This document shows positions 12,869 to 21,000 of a stretch of DNA of 36,603 bases, in pieces; within the stretch, counting starts at the first letter, position 1, and every line of letters begins with the position of its first letter. Source of the DNA: a bacterium (GTDB lineage: Bacteria > SZUA-79 > Acidulodesulfobacterales > Acidulodesulfobacteraceae); contig JAKBNN010000005.1 of assembly GCA_021831025.1 (NCBI GenBank), forward strand, positions 1-36,603. The letters run 5' to 3'. Position numbers and translations under genes: made by a program. The notes under the pieces were generated by a model. That model did not search any database and was not told where the DNA came from. It was given only the letters and a program-made list of their open reading frames with translations.

Positions 12869-13516
12869 ATGATATTTAAAAATCGGCAGGAAGCAGGAAA
12901 ACTTTTAGGGGAAAATTTATTAAAGCATAAATATAAACCGGAAAAAACCGTGGTTATAGGTTTATTACGGGGCGGGGTTCCCGTTGCTTATGAAATTGCA
13001 AAGGCATTGAACGCGCCTTTAGATGTTGCATTAGTAAGAAAGATAGGCGCCCCGGATCAAGAAGAATTAGCCATAGGGGCGATAGTGGACGGTGAAAATC
13101 CGAAGGTTTATCTCAATAAATCTTTAATATCGCGTATCGCAATGCCCGAAGGTTATATCGATAGGGTTAAAGAGATTAAGCTTGAAGAAATCAGGAAAAG
13201 GGAAAAAATTTACAGAAAAGGAGGGGAAAGGATAGATGTTCACGGCAAAATAGCGATAGTCGTAGATGACGGTATTGCGACAGGCGCTTCTATCAGGGTC
13301 GTAATAGAGGCTTTAAAGGAAGAAAAACCCGAAAAGATAATTATTGCCGTTCCCGTTATTCCGAAAGACACTCTAAGCGAATTTAAAAAAACTGTAGATG
13401 ATGTTATAGTTCTGGATGCCCCCGAAGAGTTTTATGCCGTAGGAGAGTTTTATGAGGACTTTGGTCAGACAACCGATGAAGAAGTAATCTCGCTTCTTCA
13501 AAAATCGAAATCATAA
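12869..13516 (+). CDS. Type I phosphoribosyltransferase-domain protein
   Basis: 215 residues. The PRPP-binding loop IAIVVDDGIATGAS is at 128-141, and GLLRGGVPVA (31-40) matches the first conserved loop of the ComF/PRTase-like group. These stand-alone proteins with an extended hood (residues 60-120) are often annotated as phosphoribosyltransferases of unknown substrate. The gene begins at the ATG at 12869, shortly after CCGAAAGGC. It is the first gene past tRNA-Lys and seems independent of the element. Confidence 0.88.
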   Translation: MIFKNRQEAGKLLGENLLKHKYKPEKTVVIGLLRGGVPVAYEIAKALNAPLDVALVRKIGAPDQEELAIGAIVDGENPKVYLNKSLISRIAMPEGYIDRVKEIKLEEIRKREKIYRKGGERIDVHGKIAIVVDDGIATGASIRVVIEALKEEKPEKIIIAVPVIPKDTLSEFKKTVDDVIVLDAPEEFYAVGEFYEDFGQTTDEEVISLLQKSKS

Positions 13517-13533
13517 ATAAAATAGGCGAAATT

Positions 13534-13547
13534 GTGATTTAAATCAA
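13534..13547. promoter_or_regulatory. FNR/CRP-type operator upstream of the MIP18 gene
   Basis: GTGATTTAAATCAA fits the FNR-family pattern TGAT-N4-ATCA. About 30 bases past its centre is a weak -10-like TAAACT, the spacing of a class II activator site. A similar palindrome precedes the hemerythrin gene on the other side of this cluster. Confidence 0.45.
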
Positions 13548-13684
13548 TTTAATTGAGTTATATATTTGATAAACTTAGATTTAGAGCTTTAAAAGAAAGG
13601 ACATCTTAATAATTAAATTAATATTAGTTATAAGATTAAAATTAAAGCAAAAATTTATAAGAATTGTTAAATCGGGGGTTTATC

Positions 13685-13993
13685 ATGGCTATGATTAAGG
13701 AAAATGATATTTTAGAAAAATTAAAAGGTGTAGTTGACCCTGAACTCGAGGTTAATATAATTGATTTAGGGCTGGTTTACAAGGTAAATATAGACGATAA
13801 CGGAAATGTCGGCATAGATATGACTTTAACGACTAAAGGGTGTCCGATAAGCGATGTGATAAAGTACGAGGTAGAAGAAGCGCTCAAAAGTATTTCCGGT
13901 GTCAATGCCGTAAGCGTTAATTTTATTTGGGAGCCGGAATGGAGCCCGTCGATGATAAAAGAAGGCGCATTAAGAAGGTTAAAAACATATTAA
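13685..13993 (+). CDS. MIP18/DUF59 family protein (PaaD/SufT-like)
   Basis: 102 residues from the ATG at 13685, which follows a CGGGGG ribosome-binding stretch. LKGVVDPELEVNIIDLGLVY and TTKGCPISD with the conserved Cys are the hallmarks of DUF59. Family members help assemble iron-sulfur clusters or mature metalloenzymes. Here it stands directly before a polytopic membrane protein and near hemerythrin and DUF2249 genes, a setting seen in nitric-oxide and redox-stress gene groups. In that setting it may serve metal-centre assembly or repair; this is inference. Confidence 0.9.
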   Translation: MAMIKENDILEKLKGVVDPELEVNIIDLGLVYKVNIDDNGNVGIDMTLTTKGCPISDVIKYEVEEALKSISGVNAVSVNFIWEPEWSPSMIKEGALRRLKTY

Positions 13994-14020
13994 TTTTTTT
14001 TAGTTTAATTCATTAATACA

Positions 14021-15277
14021 ATGAACGCAACCGACAGTTCCATTAATATAGCGCTGAGACATATTAAAACAGCCCTGATATTTTTGCCGATTTTTTTCAT
14101 CGTGATGTTCCTTGACTCGAAAAGCTTTGGCGAATATTTTTTTATGAACACAAAAATAATTTCTCTTACGCATATATTTACTCTCGGGTTTTTGATGATG
14201 GCAATTATGGGCGCTTCTTATATGCTTTTACCGGTGGCGCTTGGCGTAAAAATTGCTTATGAAAAATCTTTTTTTCCGGTTTATTACGCTTTTGTCATAT
14301 CTTTATTATTATTTGTCATAGGAATGCATTATTTGATTTCTGTTTTAATAGCGCTGGGCGGGGTTTTTTTATTCATTTCTATTTTTATTTACAACACCAA
14401 TATACTTTTAAGCTTAAAAAAAGTAAAAAAATGGGACTATTCTGCGTTAGGAATTGCTTTTGCCTATTCCTATCTTTTTATAGGTTTGTCGATCGGGCTA
14501 TATTTAGCATTATCGTTTTACTTTAACATAGGGTTTAATATTTACGATATATTGAAAGACCATATTTATTTGATGTTTGCGGGTTTTGTGGCTATGCTTT
14601 TTATAGCCGTTTCGTACAGGCTTCTTCCGATGTTTTATATGACAAAAACTCCTGCCGGTTACTTCTGGAAAACTGATCTGATAATTATTAACTCGGGTAT
14701 AATTGCCATATTAATTTCATCGTTTTTTAACGGGGGGACCGGTTATATTTATTTTTATTTAAATGACATCGGCGGAGCGCTGTTGGGTCTTGGGGTCTTG
14801 CTGTATTGCTTTATATTTTTTAATCTTATGCTAAAAAGGCTTAAAAAGAAACTTGATATTACCACATTTTACTTATATAGCGGAATTATATTTTTAGTTT
14901 TAGCGGCTATTATCGGTTTATTGTTAATCATTATACCGCAAAAGACGGCTGACTTGAATTACGGCATATATTATTCTTTTGGATTTACTGCTCTTTTTTG
15001 CTTTGCGGGCATGATTATCATCGGGTTTTTGCATAAAATATTCCCGTTTTTGATTAGCCTGAAGGTATTTGAAAAGGCAAAGAAAGGCGCGTATAACAAA
15101 CTTTTTAGCGATATGAAAGCCAAATATTTCGAATACTTAATATTCGGTCTTTTTTTAACCGGCGGGCTGCTCGGTATGTTTTCCTTATTGTTTATTTACA
15201 TGGTTCTAATTAAAATTACCGCCGTTATTCTTTTAGTTTCTTCTATATTGCTTTTAATCCATATATTTTCAATGTAA
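14021..15277 (+). CDS. Polytopic membrane protein, NnrS or heme-copper oxidase subunit I-like
   Basis: 418 residues with about 12 transmembrane helices. The segment SLTHIFTLGFLMMAIMGASY, with a His in a helix before LGF, recurs in NnrS-like and truncated heme-copper oxidase subunit I-like proteins and may bind haem. A second conserved region has H (LKDHIYLMFAGF) and a third GFLHKIFPFL. NnrS proteins are haem- and copper-containing membrane proteins linked to nitric oxide. The gene follows the MIP18 gene by 27 bases, so the two are probably co-transcribed. Exact family is uncertain; the His pattern supports haem binding. Confidence 0.7.
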   Translation: MNATDSSINIALRHIKTALIFLPIFFIVMFLDSKSFGEYFFMNTKIISLTHIFTLGFLMMAIMGASYMLLPVALGVKIAYEKSFFPVYYAFVISLLLFVIGMHYLISVLIALGGVFLFISIFIYNTNILLSLKKVKKWDYSALGIAFAYSYLFIGLSIGLYLALSFYFNIGFNIYDILKDHIYLMFAGFVAMLFIAVSYRLLPMFYMTKTPAGYFWKTDLIIINSGIIAILISSFFNGGTGYIYFYLNDIGGALLGLGVLLYCFIFFNLMLKRLKKKLDITTFYLYSGIIFLVLAAIIGLLLIIIPQKTADLNYGIYYSFGFTALFCFAGMIIIGFLHKIFPFLISLKVFEKAKKGAYNKLFSDMKAKYFEYLIFGLFLTGGLLGMFSLLFIYMVLIKITAVILLVSSILLLIHIFSM

Positions 15278-15287
15278 TGGTAAATAA

Positions 15288-15345
15288 ATTATCCCTCCGC
15301 TCCTTTAAGGAATTGGCACGGGCGATGTGCGGGCAGAGGGATAAT
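15288..15345. terminator. Bidirectional terminator between convergent genes
   Basis: ATTATCCCTC (15288-15297) and GAGGGATAAT (15336-15345) pair over 10 bp, placed between the 3' ends of the membrane-protein gene and the DUF2249 gene. Confidence 0.5.
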
Positions 15346-15348
15346 CAA

Positions 15349-15885
15349 TTATCTCCAGACTTTTACCATATAAAGGTCTTCGCCTGTTTCTTCCGTTAAA
15401 AACTTATAACCGGCGTCTTTTAACCTTGGATATAAATGTATAGGTTTTCTTTCATGGGTTATATATAAGGCTTCGCCCTCTTTAATATTTTCTAAGGTTT
15501 TAAATATCTTAAGAAGGGGCTGCGGCGGTTCGAGCCCCCTTACATCTATTTCCACGCCTTTTTTATGGGCTAAATTCTTAAGGTCTTCGTCTGTGAAGTT
15601 TTTTTCATCCGCTTCTTCCGATACCTTAATGGGTTTTTTGCCTGTTTTATCTCTAAAAAATATTATCTGAAACCCTTCCCGTGTTTTATTTGTGATATGT
15701 TCAAAACCCTTATTTTTTAAAACGGAGTAAAGCGGAAACGGTTCGAAGCTGTTTGTTAAATCCAAAGCCTCATCCTCTTTTAATCCGTTAACCGCCTTCA
15801 TAATTCTTTGAAACGGATCTGCGCCGTTTTTAATATCTTCCCTGACATCGAGTTTGATTTTTTTAAAATCGTCTATATTTTGCAT
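15349..15885 (-). CDS. Protein with two DUF2249 domains
   Basis: 178 residues made of two copies of the TusA-like DUF2249 fold. The second copy is canonical (DVRGLEPPQPLLKIF, then a TLENIKEGEALYI strand and an IHLYPRLKDAGY segment). The first is diverged but keeps DPFQRIMKAVNGLKEDEAL and FPLYSVLKNKGF. The DVRG motif lacks the Cys of TusA, as is normal for this family. DUF2249 genes usually accompany hemerythrins and NO-related membrane proteins. It follows the hemerythrin gene on the same strand, about 100 bases downstream, so they may share a transcript. Confidence 0.9.
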   Translation of the reverse strand: MQNIDDFKKIKLDVREDIKNGADPFQRIMKAVNGLKEDEALDLTNSFEPFPLYSVLKNKGFEHITNKTREGFQIIFFRDKTGKKPIKVSEEADEKNFTDEDLKNLAHKKGVEIDVRGLEPPQPLLKIFKTLENIKEGEALYITHERKPIHLYPRLKDAGYKFLTEETGEDLYMVKVWR

Positions 15886-15965
15886 GATTTTACTCCATTT
15901 TAATATATTATATGGATTATCGCTTCGCTCTAGACCTTTGGTCTCGTGAAGTTTCTTTGAAACTT

Positions 15966-15986
15966 TCCCGCTTTCGCGGGAATGAC
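15966..15986 (-). repeat. Half copy of the GAATGAC-GCGGGAA palindromic repeat
   Basis: TCCCGCTTTCGCGGGAATGA matches the arm of the repeats at 28286, 29852, 29911, 31383 and 31442. It abuts the stop codon of the hemerythrin gene and could act as its terminator. Confidence 0.75.
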
Positions 15987-16480
15987 TATTTAATGGCGAG
16001 TATCTTTTTCATAATGTTCCGTTTTTCATCCTGAGTCAGATGCATATCCGCCATATTGAATAATATGTGGTCTTCCTTGTCGATATGTTCCGATAAAAGG
16101 GAAGCAAATGAACCGCCGGCGGATACGACGGTTTTATAGTTGCCGCCGGCTTGATAGTCTTTAATGCTTTTTTTAAAATCTTCCGAAAGCTCTCTGCTGT
16201 GCTTGTGTTCAATAAGCATAACATGTATAGGGCCCGTTTCTAAACCTATATAATTTCCGAGAACGGGGAATAAAGCCTCTTCCTCTTTTTTAAAATGAAT
16301 TTCTAAATCCTTATCGATAAATGCGGTTATTTCATTAAGTTGATTTATAAGGTTTTTTCTTAAACTATACGAGGAGCTTGCCCCAATCTTTTTTAAATAC
16401 CCTTCGAGATTATTTAAAACTCCTCTGACGATTTCGTGGTCGCTTCTTAAAGACATAATTGGATCTAGATTTGTATCCAT
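15986..16480 (-). CDS. Hemerythrin (HHE cation-binding) protein
   Basis: 164 residues, a single HHE domain. Candidate di-iron ligands are in the expected pattern: H15 in the first helix, H62 and E66 (HFKKEEE), H86 or H92 (HVMLIEH), and H132/E136 (HIDKEDH). Such proteins bind O2 or NO or repair iron-sulfur clusters (as YtfE/RIC does). The neighbouring DUF2249 and NnrS-like genes and the FNR/CRP-type site upstream point to a nitrosative or oxygen-response role. A TAAGGAGCT-type ribosome-binding site (minus strand) precedes the start. Confidence 0.92.
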   Translation of the reverse strand: MDTNLDPIMSLRSDHEIVRGVLNNLEGYLKKIGASSSYSLRKNLINQLNEITAFIDKDLEIHFKKEEEALFPVLGNYIGLETGPIHVMLIEHKHSRELSEDFKKSIKDYQAGGNYKTVVSAGGSFASLLSEHIDKEDHILFNMADMHLTQDEKRNIMKKILAIK

Positions 16481-16597
16481 AATAGGTAGCTCCTTATTTG
16501 TTCTGATTTATTTAATTTATTTCCAACTTTTTAACAAATTAATGAAAGAACATAATATGATTTTATCATGATTTTATCATATAATTAATTTTACGCA

Positions 16598-16611
16598 GTG
16601 ATAAATATCAC
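16598..16611. promoter_or_regulatory. FNR/CRP-type operator upstream of the hemerythrin gene
   Basis: GTGATAAATATCAC is a perfect palindrome fitting both TGAT-N4-ATCA and GTGA-N6-TCAC. On the minus strand a TAAAAT -10 box starts 29 bases from its centre, which matches class II activation. Between it and the gene are two direct repeats of GATTTTATCAT. Confidence 0.5.
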
Positions 16612-17044
16612 AAAAATATAAAAAAAGTTATATTAAAATATAATTAAATTATTACGCGTTTTATTTTATGAATATTAAAATACCGACGATATGCGGGAAA
16701 TATTGATAATATTATGTTATAATTTTAGTCTTTAGATGTTTCCGAACCTGAAGGAAGACGACTTTCGATTGAACTTTACATAAGAAGCGTGCCATCCACC
16801 GTTATCGATGGAAAGCTTTCCTATGTCGGAATTCCCACCAAAGATGATGCCAATGAACTGCTCAATTTAGCTTGATTTATCAAAAAATCTATATACCCCG
16901 CCTTTATTTATTAGTCCATTCATATATTTATATTATAGTATATTATTGCGTAAAATAGTTAAAAATTGTAATTGATTTATTTGTTTTAATATGTTAAAAC
17001 AAACCAAAATTAATTAATTTTAGACTTAAACGGAGGGAGTTATT
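16612..17044. other. Intergenic stretch holding a gene remnant and promoters
   Basis: AT-rich. Apart from the thioredoxin-like remnant at 16729-16875, I see only a TGTTATAAT box at 16715-16723 ahead of that remnant and a GGAGGGAG ribosome-binding site for the next gene. Confidence 0.5.
16729..16875 (+). pseudogene. C-terminal remnant of a thioredoxin-fold protein
   Basis: 48 codons open after a TAG, without a start codon, ending TGA. The translation SLDVSEPEGRRLSIELYIRS then VPSTVIDGKLSYVGIP has the cis-proline (S-V-P-S-T) and the Gly-Lys-x-x-x-x-G strand of small thioredoxin or glutaredoxin-like proteins. The N-terminal half with the CxxC site is missing. An intact TGTTATAAT promoter box still stands just before the remnant, so the 5' part was deleted. 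Confidence 0.65.
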
Positions 17045-18040
17045 ATGAGATTTTTTGAACGAAAACTATTATTAACCCTGTCTTTGGGTTTTCTGTTCGT
17101 ACTTATAGGTTCGGTTAATGTATTTGCGGCGACCTACGGCGTATTTACCCAGGTTGCCGTCAATGTTCCGGGGGATATTCCATCTGTCGTCCATAAGGTT
17201 AAATCTGCTCTAAACCGCGCGGATTGGAAGGTTGTGGGGACAACTAATATATCTCTTCCAAAAAGCGATACCCATAAAGCAGTCGTAATAGCCGCAACCA
17301 ACGACGTCTATGATAAATATATGGTCGATAACGGCAACAATCCTGCGGCCGCTTTCGGACTTCCGTTAAGGGTAGAGGTCTATACTACGCCGACACAGGG
17401 TACCGTTGTCAGTATGTTAAATTTGCCGGCTTTAGCAAGGACATTTTCCGGAGATTCTTATGTGGATTACGCAATTAAGGTAAACGATATGTTGAAGCAT
17501 ACCATAACGGACGCGGTAGGCGGTACCCCTTCCGATTTGCAATACGGTCCGATGAGGAGCGGAAGGTTTCCCGGCGGTATCGGCGGCGGTTCTTTTCCCG
17601 GCAGTATTGACCAGATATCGAACTATTCCGGCAGTACTAATTCTAATTTAAGGGGCGTCGCAAAATTAATAGAAGCAGGGATTGGCCGTAATAACGGCAG
17701 ATGGCGGTTAGTTTACGAGATAAGCAGACCGCCTTTAGGTTTTATAGAATTCGGCGTTACAAGGAATTCGACGGAAAGACACTCTATCGAAATCGATAGC
17801 GGCGCAAGGGCAACCTCTACATATAAAACCCCGGGAATAGACCATGGCGCCTCTTTTCCGATAGAAATACTTGTTTATAGGGACGGAAATTACACCGATG
17901 TGTCGATACTCGGCGAGATGTGGAGGATGAAATATTATTTTGCCGATGCGGGAATGCTGGCATTTATGACACATATGGGAATGCCGGGTTCCGTACAGGG
18001 TTCTTTAAAAAATATGATTTTATATGGATTAGCATACTAA
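17045..18040 (+). CDS. Secreted protein with a DUF302-like N-terminal region
   Basis: 331 residues. A Sec signal peptide ends near NVFA-A (about residue 28). Residues 40-140 resemble DUF302: a helix with VKSALNRADWKVV, then a middle strand AVVIAATNDVYDKYM and LPLRVEVYTTPTQGTVVSML. The C-terminal 160 residues contain a Gly/Pro/Phe-rich loop (GRFPGGIGGGSFPG) and a further domain that I do not recognise. A GGAGGGAG ribosome-binding site precedes the ATG. The protein is probably periplasmic or surface-exposed. It stands alone and ends at a strong terminator. Confidence 0.7.
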   Translation: MRFFERKLLLTLSLGFLFVLIGSVNVFAATYGVFTQVAVNVPGDIPSVVHKVKSALNRADWKVVGTTNISLPKSDTHKAVVIAATNDVYDKYMVDNGNNPAAAFGLPLRVEVYTTPTQGTVVSMLNLPALARTFSGDSYVDYAIKVNDMLKHTITDAVGGTPSDLQYGPMRSGRFPGGIGGGSFPGSIDQISNYSGSTNSNLRGVAKLIEAGIGRNNGRWRLVYEISRPPLGFIEFGVTRNSTERHSIEIDSGARATSTYKTPGIDHGASFPIEILVYRDGNYTDVSILGEMWRMKYYFADAGMLAFMTHMGMPGSVQGSLKNMILYGLAY

Positions 18041-18052
18041 CCCTCACCCCAT

Positions 18053-18077
18053 CCCCTCCCCCTTTATGGGGGAGGGG
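18053..18077. terminator. Strong bidirectional terminator
   Basis: CCCCTCCCCC and GGGGGAGGGG form a perfect 10-bp stem with the loop TTTAT, between the convergent secreted-protein gene and nrdJ. The flanking CCCTCACCCCAT and AAGGAGGG suggest that it is also a dispersed genomic repeat. Confidence 0.65.
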
Positions 18078-18098
18078 ACTAAGGAGGGATGATGCTTA

Positions 18099-21000
18099 TC
18101 ATCCGCAATCGGAGTATCCGCAATCAAGGCATACAGTGCAGCCTTCCGCATGTTTTAAATTAGAACCGCCGCACATTGGACAGGCGCCTCTTCCTTGAAC
18201 TTTATATGTATCGGTATGACCGTTTTTCTGATTCTTATGCAGTTCTTTCAGGCTTCCGTTTTCGAGCAGGCTTTTTTCAAGCGCTTTTCCAATGGCATCC
18301 GCGCATGAGTATATTATGTTATCGCCGAAACCGTGCGGTATATTACATCTAATACCCTTTAACTGATTTATTATCTTCTCCGTGTCTATTCCCGACCTCA
18401 AGGCTAAACTTACCATTCTGCCGGTTGATTCGGTTTGAGACTGCGCGCAGCCGCCGGATTTGCCGATAGAGTTAAATATTTCAAACGGTCTTCCGTTTTC
18501 GTCGTAATTTATCGTTACATATAAAGGTCCGCAGCCGGTTATTGTTTTAATCGTAATTCCGTGTATAATGTCCGGTCTTTTTCTCGGCTCGATTCTTTTT
18601 TCTCCGCCGGTTTTGCTTGGGGCGGCAGGTTTGATGTCTATGTCTATAGGTTCGGATACGGGGGAGCCGCATACCGGACAGGTATATTTGCCGTTTGCGG
18701 AAGGACCCGTCGTCAAGACCTGCTCCCTTGATCCGTCCCTGTAAACCGTAATGCCTTTAAGATTAAGGTTATAGGCAAGCGTGTAAACCTCTTTAATATC
18801 TTCTTTTTTTGCCGAATTTGGGAAGTTAACGGTTTTGCTGACGGCATTGTCGGTGAATTTCTGAAAAGCAGCCTGCGTCATAACATGCCATTTTGGAATA
18901 ATATCATGCGAGGTTATAAATATCCTGCTTAAATATTTGTATTCTTCTTTAGTTAATAATTCAGCGATATCTTTCCCGTATGTTTTGCCGAGGCTCCCGT
19001 TTTTTACGATAAAGTCTATTAATTTGACAGAATAAACCCCCATAGCGTCTAAAATGCCTTTAAGGTTTTTATCTATTTCTATTAAGGTCTGCTTGTCTAA
19101 TACGTGCCTTTCGTAAACTAATGCAAACAGAGGTTCTATGCCGCTCGAAGCGCCGCCTATTATGCTGATGGTTCCGGTAGGGGCTATGGTAGTGGTCGTC
19201 CCGTTTCTCATAGCCTTGAACCCTTTTTCTTCCCAGAGCGAGCCTTTAAAGTTCGGAAAACTGCCGCGCTCAAGTCCGAGTTCTTTAGATTTTGTTTTTG
19301 ATTCCTTATCTATGAAGCCCATTATGCTTTCGGCTATTTTAAGCGCCTGATCGCTGTTATAGGGTATTCCCAGTTTTATAAGCGTATCGGCATATCCCAT
19401 AATTCCTAATCCTATTTTTCTATTGGAAAGCGTCATACGTTTTATTTTTTCGATGGGGTAATGATTTTTGTCTATCACATTGTCTAAGAAATGAACTGCC
19501 GTATGCACGGTTTTTTTAAGCGATTCAAAGTCAATAATATCAAGGTAATAAGGCAGGATAGCATCAGGCTTTTCATTAAGCCTTTTTAATACCTCTTTAT
19601 AATCAAATTTGCCTTTTTTGCTTTCATATCCCTTTATGAATTTTCCAAGATTAATGGAACCCAAATTGCAGGATTCGTAGGCAACTAAAGGCTGTTCCCC
19701 GCAGTCTAAAACCACGAGACCGTTTGCTATAAACGTAAAAGTGGAAGGCTCGGTCAAATCGTAAACAGTTTCTTTACCCACATATTCGATATGTTCTACA
19801 TTATCGTAAAATTTTTCTTTATAGAAAATTTGATTTTTCACTATACTTTTTAAATTTTCCTGTTTGTTTTTTTGTAAAAAACCGATTTGTTTAAAAAATC
19901 TTAATTTTGAAGCTCCGTAAATTCCTATTTCAAATAAAACTCCATCGGTATTATAATATCTTTCCGTTCCGGAAATCGTCGTATATTTAAAAGTTGATGT
20001 TCGGGGGCTCCTTGACCTGTCCATAATTACGCTTTTTATTCCAAGGTTAATTAATAATATCTGAACCCCTTTTAATAATTGCAAGCTTTTAGACGATAAT
20101 ACTATTCCGCTGTCTCCGGGGTTTTTACGGCTTCTCAATGTTCCGTCAGAGGAAAATATTCCTTGCAAAAAGCCTATAACCGCGTCTTTTGTTGCGGTAA
20201 AAATGCCGGACGGAACTTCTTTTTCGTCTGCTTTTGCCGGTTTCACCCCTAAATTTTTAAAATAATCCACAAAAAATTTGCTATGATAGGAAATATGATA
20301 TACTTTTTCGGTTCTTTTAACTTCTTTTATATTCTTTCCGTACATTTTGTTTAAAATCGGTTTTAAGTATTTCATTACGTCTATATCGTTTTCCCCAAAT
20401 GTAAAACCAACTCTTGAATTTTTAGAATTATTGTCTATCAGCCAGCCGTCGCCTATCAGCCAGCCTAATATCTGTCCTAATTCTTTAGACCATTTGCATG
20501 GCAGATTCAGTTTATATATTCTTCCGTTTTTTCCGTTTATACTATTTTCAACTTTAAAAGGAAGGTCAGGTCTTTTGGAAAAATCGCCGCCGCCTGATTG
20601 GATTAAAATTTTATCTTCGGTTGTGATATCTTGAAGTTTTTTCCAGCCTTTTACGGTCAAAAATTGGTGTTCGTAAGTAGCTTTTATTTCATAGCCCGAT
20701 TTAGTAATTAGTTTTGCTACATTTTTTTCGCCGTTATTATAAACGGCGGTGACTATATTTAAAGAGACGCCTGTAGGTTCTTCGCTTAAATCGGGGGCAT
20801 CGAAAAGAGGTTCTCCGTTAACCACCTGTTTACCGCCGAATGTCCTGTCTTCGGTAAAGATTTTAATTCCGCCTTTAGCGTATTTACTATAAAGCTCTTC
20901 CATTTTTATAAGGCCTAATTCGGTAGATATATAAGAATCGCCTGTTACACACGGATTTGTCGCTTCGATTTTTCCGGCTCTCGGTATCGGGTTGAGTTTG

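Noticed and set aside
17920..18198. Frame crossing the terminator after the secreted protein gene
   Set aside because: It overlaps both real genes and runs through the G/C hairpin; no ribosome-binding site.
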